NCBI RefSeq assembly: GCF_002237555.1 | Contig: NZ_CP022540.1 | Coordinates: 1,434,501-1,498,500, forward strand | Reading direction: 5' to 3' | From: Antarctobacter heliothermus | Lineage (GTDB): Bacteria > Pseudomonadota > Alphaproteobacteria > Rhodobacterales > Rhodobacteraceae | Length of the DNA stretch: 64,000 nt | Shown: positions 1-7,696 of the stretch, one piece after another | Numbering within the stretch: the stretch's first letter is position 1 | Layout of the letters: each line of letters starts with the position of its first letter | Notes under the pieces: model-generated | What the model was told of the DNA's origin: nothing | Seen by the model: the letters and a program-made list of their open reading frames with translations, nothing else | The model's database searches: none | Position numbers and translations under genes: made by a program

Positions 1-295
1 CTGTCCGAGTGGAGGTCTGGTTAACTTGTTGTAAATTATATAATATTCATAAGGCGGGAGACGCGCTATTGCCCAATCGCGTTGGGCGCACACAGTTCTG
101 TCGCCTACTAAGCAATCTAGAGGCGCGCCGTTCAGGCCATCGGTGAATCACGGGGGGCCAGACAACATCGGGCCGCCTATGTGGTGCAAGGACTGCGATT
201 CGAAGGGACAGGGGAGGCCCGGATGAGCCCCCAGAGCATCTGAATCGGGACCAACAAAAGGGCCCGTTCCTGCGCAGACAGCGCCAAGGAGGGGT
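1..295. other. No gene recognised at window start
   Basis: No convincing reading frame, RNA gene or repeat was found in these 295 bases. The first 60 bases are AT-rich compared with what follows. The stretch lies beyond the 3' end of the RidA-family gene on the minus strand, so it would hold that operon's terminator, but no clear hairpin plus T-run is visible. Confidence 0.5.
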
Positions 296-754
296 CTAGG
301 TAACCCCCGGAACGGCGCTCATGGCGATTGTCGCCTCCAGCATGACAGGGGCATTTCGCGGCAAACGACTGACCCCAAGGACTGTTCTGGGGTGGCGACC
401 AGATGGGCCGAGCCTTGCAATAATCGTCTCCGATGCAGCATCGGCGACGCTTGAAATGTCAAAGCCTCCTTCCGCGACCGCGACATAGACCTGCAAGCGC
501 AGGACGCGGTCCACGGTCTCATCGGGCAGGCGTTCGGCCTCTAGCCACGCAAGGACCTGCCCGGCGGCAAGGCGCGCGCTTTCGCAGGCAGTGACCATGT
601 CGATGTCTTCGCCGCACCGACCGGCTGCGAAGATGGTTCTTGGGTCGGTCTTGGGGATCTGGCTGGCCAGCAGCAAAACACGACCGTGACGTGCCGCCAT
701 CAGATATTGATACTCGGTCCCGATAGGTTCCGGCAGGACATTGCTCTGACTCAT
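296..754 (-). CDS. RidA/YjgF-YER057c-UK114 family protein
   Basis: This is a 152-residue member of the RidA family. These small cytoplasmic trimeric proteins hydrolyse reactive enamine/imine intermediates from amino-acid metabolism, though many paralogues have other or unknown substrates. The C-terminal signature is visible: an arginine in PRTVLGVSRLP followed by VMLEATIAM, where the Arg and Glu belong to the active-site cleft. I start at the ATG whose last base overlaps the TGA of the upstream permease gene; a GTG one codon earlier is also possible. It is the last gene of a minus-strand unit with a TAXI-type TRAP transporter, suggesting it cleans up by-products of the imported substrate's breakdown (inference). 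Confidence 0.85.
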   Translation of the reverse strand: MSQSNVLPEPIGTEYQYLMAARHGRVLLLASQIPKTDPRTIFAAGRCGEDIDMVTACESARLAAGQVLAWLEAERLPDETVDRVLRLQVYVAVAEGGFDISSVADAASETIIARLGPSGRHPRTVLGVSRLPRNAPVMLEATIAMSAVPGVT

Positions 755-2658
755 CACGTCACACTTTCATTTGTATGCAGAACACGACGCTGAAGGCCGT
801 AGACGCCAATTAGCAGGAGGACGCCAGCCAATGAGGTCCAGATACCCGGATGGACCATCAGAACCGCTGTGAGGATCAATCCGCCCCGCGCCAGCCATGA
901 CAGCGACGCGCCGAACAGCCAGCCGATCACGACCGCTGACAGGGCGCCAACCGCGACAACAGACCGGCCCAATGTGTAGATGAGATCGACAGAGACTTCG
1001 GGCGTCAAAAGAACGGTATTCGACACGAACATGAACGGAACGATGTAGATCGGCAGGCCGATCAGGAAGGCGGTCCATCCGACGCGGCTGGCCTTTTCGC
1101 CAGCAATGGGCGCGGCGGCGTAGGCCGCCACCGCCAAGGGCGGTGTGATCTGGCCGAGGACGGCATAGTAAAAGACGAACATATGCGCGGCCAGCGGGTC
1201 GGCCCCTAGCTTGACCAACGCGGGGGCCACCAGCGTCGCCTGCACGATATAGGCGGCCGTTGTCGGCATCCCCATGCCAAAGATGAACGCGGCAATCATG
1301 GCGAGCACCAGCGCCATATCCAGCGATCCGCCCGCAAACCCGGTCACGACGGAACTGAACTTGAACCCCAGCCCAGAGATTTGGACAATACCGACAATGA
1401 TCCCGGCAGAGGCGCAGGCAACGGCCACCACGGCAGCCCCTTCAACACCCAGCCGGATACCGGCAACCACCTGCCGCCAACCGACAAAGGTGGATGGGCG
1501 CAGGTAGGGCACGACCAAGGCAGCAATCACCCCAAAAAAGGCGCTGTAGCCCGGCGAATACCCTTGCAGCATCAGCGTCACCAGCAGGACCACTGGCAAG
1601 AGAAAGGTCCATCCACTGGCCAGTACCCGGCGCGTTGATCCCGCCTCGGCCTTGTCCAGCGGCTTGAGACCCAATTTCAGCGAGGCAAGGTGAACGGCCA
1701 ACAGAAGGGCCACATAGAACAGTGCTGCTGGTAGAAACGCGGCAGCGACCACCTCTAGATACGGAATGCCCAGAATTGCGGCCATCAAAAAGGCGGCAGC
1801 GCCCATGATCGGCGGCGTGATCTGCCCGCCTGTCGAGGCAATCGCCTCAACCGCGCCAGCGAAACGGCGCGGGTAGCCCAGTTTCAGCATCATCGGGATG
1901 GTCAGCGATCCGGTTGTGGCCACGTTGGCCACCGAACTGCCCGACATCATGCCCATCAGACCGCTGGCCACCACGGCAATTTTCGCAGGTCCGCCACGGG
2001 TTTGCCCGGTCATCGCACGCGTGATGGTGATAAAGAAATCGCCGCCGCCGGCAACCTGGAGAACAGCACCGAACATAACAAAGAGAAAAATGTACTCCGC
2101 CGACACGCCAAGCGCGGTGCCAAAGACGCCCTCAAAGCTGAAATACATCTGGTCGACAAACTCGCTCAACCCGACGCCGCCATGGGCAAGGGGGCGCAGC
2201 CAACTGACAAACCGCAACTCAGGACCGACAAAGGCGTAGGCAATGAAGATCAGGCAAAGCCAGACAATCGCCATGCCCAATGCCCGACGCGTTGCCTCTA
2301 GAATCACGACCAAAGCGCCTAACGCGATGAACAGCTCAACCCCGGTGGCCTCTTGGGTCCATGGTGGGCGCACCACGATAGAGGGTTCGAATAGGACTGC
2401 GTAGCCGAGCGTGACGACTGCCAGCGCGCCCAGTATCAGATCAATGGCGGCCCCCGCCCGGTTACGGGCGGCAGGCATCAGCAGCAAGATTACCACCACC
2501 GCCAGCAGGGCGTGAACCGCTCTGAGGACCAGATTTGGTGCCAGCCAAAATGGCGAGGCCGCGGCAAGATGAAAGGCGGCCATAGTCAAAGCCAGCACGG
2601 TGATTGCCCCGTTCCGGCGCACGGACCCCTTGTCTTGCCCTGCCGCGGTCTCTGTCAT
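754..2658 (-). CDS. TRAP transporter fused permease, TAXI type (4TM/12TM)
   Basis: The product is a 634-residue integral membrane protein in which the small (4TM, DctQ-like) and large (12TM, DctM-like) TRAP subunits are fused, as is usual for TAXI-type TRAP systems. Many hydrophobic segments run along its length. The DctM core is recognisable from stretches such as GLMGMMSGSSVANVATTG near residue 235 and FGMGMPTTAAYIV near residue 465. It would use an ion gradient to import an organic acid or amino acid delivered by the periplasmic binding protein. The start ATG is 3 bases beyond the binding-protein stop codon, so the two are co-transcribed, and its TGA overlaps the RidA-family start. Confidence 0.9.
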   Translation of the reverse strand: MTETAAGQDKGSVRRNGAITVLALTMAAFHLAAASPFWLAPNLVLRAVHALLAVVVILLLMPAARNRAGAAIDLILGALAVVTLGYAVLFEPSIVVRPPWTQEATGVELFIALGALVVILEATRRALGMAIVWLCLIFIAYAFVGPELRFVSWLRPLAHGGVGLSEFVDQMYFSFEGVFGTALGVSAEYIFLFVMFGAVLQVAGGGDFFITITRAMTGQTRGGPAKIAVVASGLMGMMSGSSVANVATTGSLTIPMMLKLGYPRRFAGAVEAIASTGGQITPPIMGAAAFLMAAILGIPYLEVVAAAFLPAALFYVALLLAVHLASLKLGLKPLDKAEAGSTRRVLASGWTFLLPVVLLVTLMLQGYSPGYSAFFGVIAALVVPYLRPSTFVGWRQVVAGIRLGVEGAAVVAVACASAGIIVGIVQISGLGFKFSSVVTGFAGGSLDMALVLAMIAAFIFGMGMPTTAAYIVQATLVAPALVKLGADPLAAHMFVFYYAVLGQITPPLAVAAYAAAPIAGEKASRVGWTAFLIGLPIYIVPFMFVSNTVLLTPEVSVDLIYTLGRSVVAVGALSAVVIGWLFGASLSWLARGGLILTAVLMVHPGIWTSLAGVLLLIGVYGLQRRVLHTNESVT

Positions 2659-2661
2659 GGT

Positions 2662-3675
2662 TTATGCCCCGAGTTTGGAGTCAGAGACGGGGATGCCCAT
2701 CTCTTCGTAAAAGGTTACGGCGCCGGGATGCAGCGGAATGATCATGCCGCGTCCAACAGTTTCCTCCGAGATGTTCCCCAACAGCGAATGCACCGCCTTG
2801 AAGTCATCCAGGTTTTCCCACAGCTGCTTGACGACCGCATAGGCAAAATCGTCTGGCATCTCAGCCGCAGCAAACAGGATCGTATTGGTGCCAACAGTGT
2901 TGGCAGGGATGTCCTGACCGCCGAACAGTCCGGCGGGGAGCGAGACCTTTTCAAAGCCTGCGCCGCTGTCTTCCATGAACTTGTCCAGAACGGCGTCGTC
3001 AAAGGACAGGGCGCGCATCGGACGCACGGTTTCGTTCTGCATCACCGTCGGGTGCGGCCACAGCGACAGCCACATCACTGCATCCAGCTGACCGTTGCGC
3101 AGCGCCTCGTGCGACTCGCTCCAGCTCAGGGGGTGCAATTTGCCTCCGTCCGCCTCGATGTCGTCGGTTGTCATGCCAGCGGCGGCCAGCAGGTTCTCAA
3201 ACGCCAGCCAAGAGGTCTGGCCGGGCTGGCCCGCGCTGACCTGTTTGCCACGCAGATCGTCAAGCGTGCGAATGTCACTATCGCCGTCGACCCAGATTTG
3301 AATGGCGCTTTGCATGATGTTCATCAGGCCGCGCGCGTTCTGTACGGGAGAGTCCGGTGTGGCCGGATCGCGGCCTTCCCAGGCGTCCAGCGCATTGTTG
3401 GCAGAGGTGATGCCCAAATCCGCCTTGCCGTCGCGGACCCGCAACAGGTTGGGGCCAGAGCCGCCGGGCTGAACGTCGATGATCGTTGACGGAAAGACAC
3501 GCGACAGGATATCGGCCATGCCGGTGCCAACGATGCCAAAGACACCGCCCGAGGGGCCGCCGCCGATGGTCAGAAAGTCGGGTGCCTGTGCAAGGGCCAA
3601 ACGCGGCATGGCGGCAAGGGGCAGCGCGGCAACTGCCGTGGCAAGCAATCTGCGGCGGGTGATTGAGTCGGTCAT
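2662..3675 (-). CDS. TAXI family TRAP solute-binding protein
   Basis: This is the periplasmic binding component (337 aa) of the TRAP transporter encoded just downstream. The N-terminus from the chosen ATG has a twin-arginine-like signal (TRRRLLATAVAAL) and a likely cleavage after ALA near residue 28. The mature part opens with LTIGGGPSGGVFGIVGTGMA, typical of TAXI proteins. I chose this ATG rather than upstream in-frame codons because GGAGA sits at ribosome-binding distance and the signal peptide then begins correctly. The substrate cannot be read from sequence; other TAXI proteins are linked to glutamate and related compounds. Its promoter region holds the dyad at 3783-3801. Confidence 0.88.
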   Translation of the reverse strand: MTDSITRRRLLATAVAALPLAAMPRLALAQAPDFLTIGGGPSGGVFGIVGTGMADILSRVFPSTIIDVQPGGSGPNLLRVRDGKADLGITSANNALDAWEGRDPATPDSPVQNARGLMNIMQSAIQIWVDGDSDIRTLDDLRGKQVSAGQPGQTSWLAFENLLAAAGMTTDDIEADGGKLHPLSWSESHEALRNGQLDAVMWLSLWPHPTVMQNETVRPMRALSFDDAVLDKFMEDSGAGFEKVSLPAGLFGGQDIPANTVGTNTILFAAAEMPDDFAYAVVKQLWENLDDFKAVHSLLGNISEETVGRGMIIPLHPGAVTFYEEMGIPVSDSKLGA

Positions 3676-3782
3676 TCGGGTCTCCATCATCAATAGCACG
3701 GGATCGTCCGTGCGGCCGTTGGTAACTGCCCCATAGGAGACGCGCGCGCGATGCTTCAATCAATTAAGAACTTGTGTCTTCA

Positions 3783-3801
3783 ACTTCAGGAAAACTGAAG
3801 T
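3783..3801. promoter_or_regulatory. Putative LysR operator (copy 1) before the TRAP operon
   Basis: A 7-bp inverted repeat, ACTTCAG-GAAAA-CTGAAGT, overlaps the lysR stop codon and lies about 110 bases upstream of the binding-protein start. Its core has the T-N11-A form of LysR boxes. The same sequence with one mismatch over 17 bases recurs at 4709-4725 on the other side of the lysR gene. No T-run follows it on the lysR strand, so an operator is more likely than a terminator. Confidence 0.5.
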
Positions 3802-4703
3802 CATATGCCTGCAATCGTGCCAGCCTCTCGTGCGCGCGCGATTCCATCCACCACAGCGGCTTCAAAGGCGCTGGCAACGGGGGACATTTCCGATTTCACC
3901 CGTGTCAGAATTTCGACGTGCCGCCGTGCGGATGAATCCGCAAGAGGCACAAAGAGCAAACCAGGGCCCAACCCTTCCAGGGCGAGCCGTGGCAAGACCG
4001 TGACACCCACCCCGGCGCGGACCATCCCCAAAACAGAGGCGGTGTTGCGAATCCGCAGGTTCGCGGCCTCATCAATGGCGCGAAAAGCATCATTTTCTAT
4101 GACGTCGCCCGATGCGTTTGAGATGACCGGATGCGCCAGAAGATCCGCCCAAGCCAGTGGTTTTGTCACTTTTGCCAGCGGATGATCCACAGAACAGATC
4201 ACGCCGAAAGGTTCTGAAAACAACGAAACACGCCGCAGCGCGCCACTGGGTCTTTTGCAAGACCCAATGCCGATGTCGATGCGCCCCATCTCTAGTTCAC
4301 GTTGTACCGTCGGGGAATCCATGTCCCGAACCTGAATAACCACATTCGGTCGCACGCTGAGAAACTTTTGCACCACATCTGGCAGGATGGCTGTTGTTAC
4401 AGACGGGACGGCACCAATGCGGACACTGCCGCTGCGGGCCTGCGTCAGTTTCATGATGCTGTCGATGCAGTGGTCGTAATGCACAGTGCCTGCTCGCGCC
4501 TCCGCCAGCACCAGTTGACCCAAGGTTGTCAGACGGTTTTTGCGGTCACTCTCGAAGAGGGGCGCGCCCAGATGATCCGTCAACTGTTTGAGCGACATCG
4601 ACACGGCAGAGGGTGTGCGCCCCAGTCGGCTGGCGGCGTCGTTCAGATTGCCCAGTTCCGCCACGGCCACATAGCAGCGGAGCATCTCGATCTTGATTGC
4701 CAT
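3801..4703 (-). CDS. LysR-family transcriptional regulator
   Basis: This is a 300-residue LysR-type regulator of full family length. The N-terminal winged helix-turn-helix is clear (residues about 1-60; NLNDAASRLGRTPSAVSMSLKQL is the recognition region). It is followed by a periplasmic-binding-protein-like effector domain beginning near residue 92 (SVRIGAVPSVT). The gene sits between the minus-strand TRAP operon and the divergent dipeptidase gene. Matching dyad sites occur in both intergenic regions, so it probably controls both units and itself. The effector is unknown but is likely the compound imported by the TRAP system. Confidence 0.9.
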   Translation of the reverse strand: MAIKIEMLRCYVAVAELGNLNDAASRLGRTPSAVSMSLKQLTDHLGAPLFESDRKNRLTTLGQLVLAEARAGTVHYDHCIDSIMKLTQARSGSVRIGAVPSVTTAILPDVVQKFLSVRPNVVIQVRDMDSPTVQRELEMGRIDIGIGSCKRPSGALRRVSLFSEPFGVICSVDHPLAKVTKPLAWADLLAHPVISNASGDVIENDAFRAIDEAANLRIRNTASVLGMVRAGVGVTVLPRLALEGLGPGLLFVPLADSSARRHVEILTRVKSEMSPVASAFEAAVVDGIARAREAGTIAGI

Positions 4704-4708
4704 AGCGT

Positions 4709-4760
4709 TTCAGTTTTCCTCAAGTCCGGTTCAGAGGTTTGAGTGTGACTGAAGTTTTCT
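4709..4760. promoter_or_regulatory. Putative LysR operators (copy 2 and half-site) in divergent promoter
   Basis: TTCAGTTTTCCTCAAGT at 4709-4725 matches the complement of the 3783-3801 dyad at 16 of 17 bases. A second partial copy, ACTGAAGTTTTCTTC, lies at about 4748-4762. Both sit between the divergent lysR (start 4703) and dipeptidase (start 4806) genes, the usual place for a LysR activator and autorepressor to bind. Confidence 0.5.
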
Positions 4761-4805
4761 TCCCGCGCCATAGTGCGGGTGACCCGCAACAACAGAGTGA
4801 CCGTC

Positions 4806-5792
4806 ATGCCCCAATCCTATCGGATCGACTGCCTGCAATATGCCAACTGGTCGGAAAAGCTGTTCTCTCAGATGCGCGAAGGTGGGTTGGATGCTGTCCA
4901 TGTGACCATTGCCTACCACGAAGACTTTCGTGCCACGGCGGCGAATGTTGCCGACTGGAACCTGCGGTTTCAGCGCCACAGCGATCTGATCTTTAAGGGG
5001 CGCACCGGTGACGATGTGCGACGCGCCCGCGAAACGGGACGAACCGCCATTTTTCTCGGCCTGCAAACGCCCGCCCCGATCGAGGCGGATATTGGCCTGA
5101 TCGAGGTTCTGCACGAAATGGGCGTGCGGTTTATGCAACTGACCTACAACAACCAATCGCTGCTGGCGACGGGATGTTATGAGGCAGAGGATTCCGGAAT
5201 TACGCGCATGGGGCGTCAGACCATAGCCGAGATGAACCGCATCGGTCTGGTCGTGGATATGTCCCATTCTGCCGACCGCTCGACCCTTGAGGCGATTGAA
5301 ATTTCGCAACGGCCCATCGCGATCACGCACGCCAATCTGTCATCGTGGCACCCCGCGCGGCGCAACAAATCGGATGAGGTTCTGCGGGCGCTCGCGCAAT
5401 CCGGCGGGATGCTCGGCTTTTCGCTGTACCCGCATCACCTGAAGGACGGCAGCAATTGCACGCTGGATTCGTTTTGTGAAATGGCTGCTCGGGCCGCGGA
5501 TTTGATGGGGCCAGAGCTGATCGGCATTGGCAGTGATTTGTGTCAGGATCAGCCTGACAGTGTTGTCGAATGGATGCGTGTCGGGCGCTGGACCCGTGAA
5601 ATGGACTATGGCGAAGGGTCTGCCAGCGCCGCAGGATTTCCGCCGCAGCCAAAGTGGTTTCAAGACAGCCGCGACTTTGCCGGGATAGAGGCGGGGCTTC
5701 GTCGCGCGGGTTTCTCTGACACGGAGGCCGCAGGAGTCATGGGCGACAACTGGCTGCGCTTTTTCGATGAGAACTTTGGCCCGGCGACATGA
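4806..5792 (+). CDS. Peptidase M19 (membrane/renal dipeptidase) family protein, variant metal site
   Basis: The product (328 aa) belongs to the amidohydrolase-fold M19 family, whose classical members cleave dipeptides with two zinc ions. Visible family blocks are GLQTP, FMQLTYNNQ, VVDMSHSADRS (His ligand), ITHANLSS (His ligand) and IGIGSDL. The N-terminal HxD zinc pair usually found just after the start (DGHND-type) is absent; the corresponding stretch reads IDCLQYANWSE. It may therefore act on another substrate or bind one metal. I start at the second in-frame start because the protein then aligns with family N-termini; a GTG at 4773 is possible. It overlaps the HutD-family gene by ATGA, so the two are translated together. 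Confidence 0.8.
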   Translation: MPQSYRIDCLQYANWSEKLFSQMREGGLDAVHVTIAYHEDFRATAANVADWNLRFQRHSDLIFKGRTGDDVRRARETGRTAIFLGLQTPAPIEADIGLIEVLHEMGVRFMQLTYNNQSLLATGCYEAEDSGITRMGRQTIAEMNRIGLVVDMSHSADRSTLEAIEISQRPIAITHANLSSWHPARRNKSDEVLRALAQSGGMLGFSLYPHHLKDGSNCTLDSFCEMAARAADLMGPELIGIGSDLCQDQPDSVVEWMRVGRWTREMDYGEGSASAAGFPPQPKWFQDSRDFAGIEAGLRRAGFSDTEAAGVMGDNWLRFFDENFGPAT

Positions 5793-6352
5793 GCACGCCG
5801 ATCCGGGTCGTTCGCACCGACGATTGGACAGAGATGCCTTGGCTCAACGGCGGCGGCACCACGTCGGAAATTGCAGCGCACAAAGAGGGCGACGCTTGGC
5901 TCTGGCGTTTGAGCACGGCCATCGTCGCCCAAGATGGCCCTTATTCTCAGTTCCCCGGCCTGACGAGGATCAGCACCGTGATCGCAGGCGCGGGGACCGA
6001 TGTTGCGGACAAGTCCGGGGGCGACTGGCAGCGGATCACGCCATTTGCCCCGATCCGTCTGGAGGGCCACAGACAGGTTCAGGGACGCCTCGTGGACGGT
6101 CCGATCCGGTTCTTGAACCTGTTTTTCGATCCTACGCGGCTCTTTGCCAGCGTGGCCGTGACCCAACTGGACGGTGACCGTATGACAGATCCGCATGAAA
6201 CCATGGTTTTTTGCGTAGAAGGTCAGTGTGACATCGGAACGTCCCCCGGCGTCGGGGTCAAGGCGATGGATCTGGCGTGTTGCGTCCCGGCCAGTCAGCG
6301 TTTGTCTGGGCGGGCATCCCTAGTATTGATCAGCCTAAACTGGATACGATAA
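5789..6352 (+). CDS. HutD/Ves family protein
   Basis: This is a 187-residue cupin-like protein of the HutD family. The N-terminal signature is clear: MPWLNGGGTTSEIA followed by WLWRLSTAIVAQDGPYSQFPG. HutD proteins are associated with histidine-utilisation operons and have been proposed to limit pathway intermediates; their biochemistry is poorly defined. Here no other hut gene is present. The partner is the M19 homologue, whose TGA overlaps this ATG, so the histidine link should not be assumed. About 250 bases downstream an IS5-family element begins, and the intervening sequence holds no gene I can support. Confidence 0.82.
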   Translation: MSTPIRVVRTDDWTEMPWLNGGGTTSEIAAHKEGDAWLWRLSTAIVAQDGPYSQFPGLTRISTVIAGAGTDVADKSGGDWQRITPFAPIRLEGHRQVQGRLVDGPIRFLNLFFDPTRLFASVAVTQLDGDRMTDPHETMVFCVEGQCDIGTSPGVGVKAMDLACCVPASQRLSGRASLVLISLNWIR

Positions 6353-6604
6353 GCTTCTGGCATAGAAGCACCGGCAATTAGGTGGCCCGGAGATCTCGTG
6401 CGACAGCGCGTGGAAGGTGCAGAAAGTGGCGGGCGAAGCTACGAAAACTGGTGCTCCGCCCCCACGTTGTCTCGATACTCGTCCGACTGGCAAAGACAGC
6501 GGGTTGGCCGATGTACGAGGGATTTCTGGGGGGCAGTCTCACCTATGAAGCAAGACCCAAACTGTCAGGAGATACTGCGCGATAAATGACGCCCAAGAGA
6601 GGTT

Positions 6605-7480
6605 AGGTTCAGGACCCACTGATTTCAGATCTGTTGCGCGATTCACGGCTCCGAAACCGGAGCGGTGACATGTCTGGTCTTTTCTGGCTAAGCGAAGCGC
6701 AGTTGGCGCGCCTTGAGCCCTGTTTCCCGAAGTCCCACGGCAAGCCACGCGTTGATGACCTGTGCCAGTTGAGTGGTATTATTTTCGTAAACCGCAATGG
6801 CTTAGGTTGGCGAGATGCACCGAGAGAGTATGGCCCGCACAAGACATTGTATATCCGATGGTTGCGTTGGAGCGACAAAGGCATCTTCGCCCAGAGGATG
6901 GTGGGACTGGCGGCTGAGCACTGCGAAAAGACGACGGTCATGATCGACGCAACTTACCTGAAGGCACATCGCACCGCGTCCCGTCTGGGCGCGAAAAAAG
7001 GGCGCGTGGCCGTCTGATCGGGCGCACCAAGGGCGGGATGAACACGAAGTTTCACGCCATTTGCGGCAGTCTGGGACGTCCAATCAACTTTTTCGTCTTC
7101 GCAGGGCAGGGCAGCGATTACATCGGGGCGCGGGCTCTTTTGAGCACGTTGCCACAGGTCAAATGGTTGCTTGGGGACCGGGGCTACGACTCTGACTGGT
7201 TCCGGGCAGCCTTGCAAGACAAAGGCACACGCGCCTGCATCCCCGGTAGACGGCTACGGAAAACGCCAGTCAAATACGACAAGCGTCGATACAAACGACG
7301 CAACCGCCTCTTTCGTGACATTGCTACGCAATGCACTGCTGGGCGGTGATCGAAATCATGTTTGGGCGGCTCAAGGATTGGCGGCGCGGCGCAACTAGAT
7401 ACGACAGATGCCCCAAAGCCTTCTTCTCTGCATTCACTCTCGCTGCAACCGTCATCTATTGGCTATAAGTCCTGAGCCTT
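6605..7480 (+). mobile_element. IS5-family (IS427-like) insertion sequence, inactivated
   Basis: The element is bounded by imperfect inverted repeats, AGGTTCAGGAC at 6605-6615 and the complement of AAGGCTCAGGAC at 7469-7480. Its size (about 880 bp), two-frame transposase and A6G frameshift signal fit the IS427 group of IS5. A 41-base insertion in the second frame breaks the transposase, so it should not move by itself. I could not define a target-site duplication. Confidence 0.7.
6670..7468 (+). pseudogene. IS5-family transposase, two-frame, broken near the C-terminus
   Basis: The first frame (6670-7017) encodes a typical N-terminal half (FWLSEAQLARLEP ... MIDATYLKAHRTAS). An A6 run at 6994-6999 allows the -1 shift normal for this IS group into the second frame (LIGRTKGGMNTKFHAICG ... 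LLGDRGYDSDWFR ... KYDKRRYKRRNR). There the expected continuation (IEIMFGRLKDW ... TVIYWL, stop at 7466-7468) is displaced by 41 extra bases at about 7308-7348. These introduce a shift of 2 and an early stop. The catalytic D and D are present, but the E-containing tail (IEIMFGR) is out of frame. Confidence 0.75.
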
Positions 7481-7489
7481 GGAAACGCC

Positions 7490-7690
7490 CACAGCGGCTC
7501 TCGACCGGCTCCTCAAACAGGGGAAGATTGAGGATGTTGCGACGACCGTTTGAATCCGCCTTGAGCGCCTCGTAGTAGCTGGACCAGTTCGTCGTGCGGT
7601 AGCGGGCGGGGGACGGCTTGTGAATGCAGCGCGTCTAACCGCAGGAATTCGCGACGTGCATTTTCCACGGTCAGAGTTCTGCAACAACGG
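7490..7690 (-). pseudogene. Remnant of an IS5-type transposase N-terminus
   Basis: Read on the minus strand, about 7570-7625 encodes HKPSPARYRTTNWSSYYEALK, which resembles the N-terminus of IS5/IS903-type transposases (RYRTTNW-YN-ALK). The similarity stops after about 25 residues, and the following sequence looks unrelated. It lies directly against the right end of the IS5 element and the 3' end of the hydantoinase A gene. I treat it as a scrap of an older insertion. Confidence 0.45.
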
Positions 7691-7696
7691 CCACGA

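Noticed and set aside
6382..6589. Two short plus-strand frames between the HutD-family gene and the IS5 element
   Set aside because: No ribosome site or family resemblance; likely noncoding or an unrecognisable relic.
6994..6999. A6 frameshift in the IS5 transposase taken as a mutation
   Set aside because: A -1 shift at A6G is the normal expression mechanism in this IS group; only the later 41-base insertion is treated as damage.
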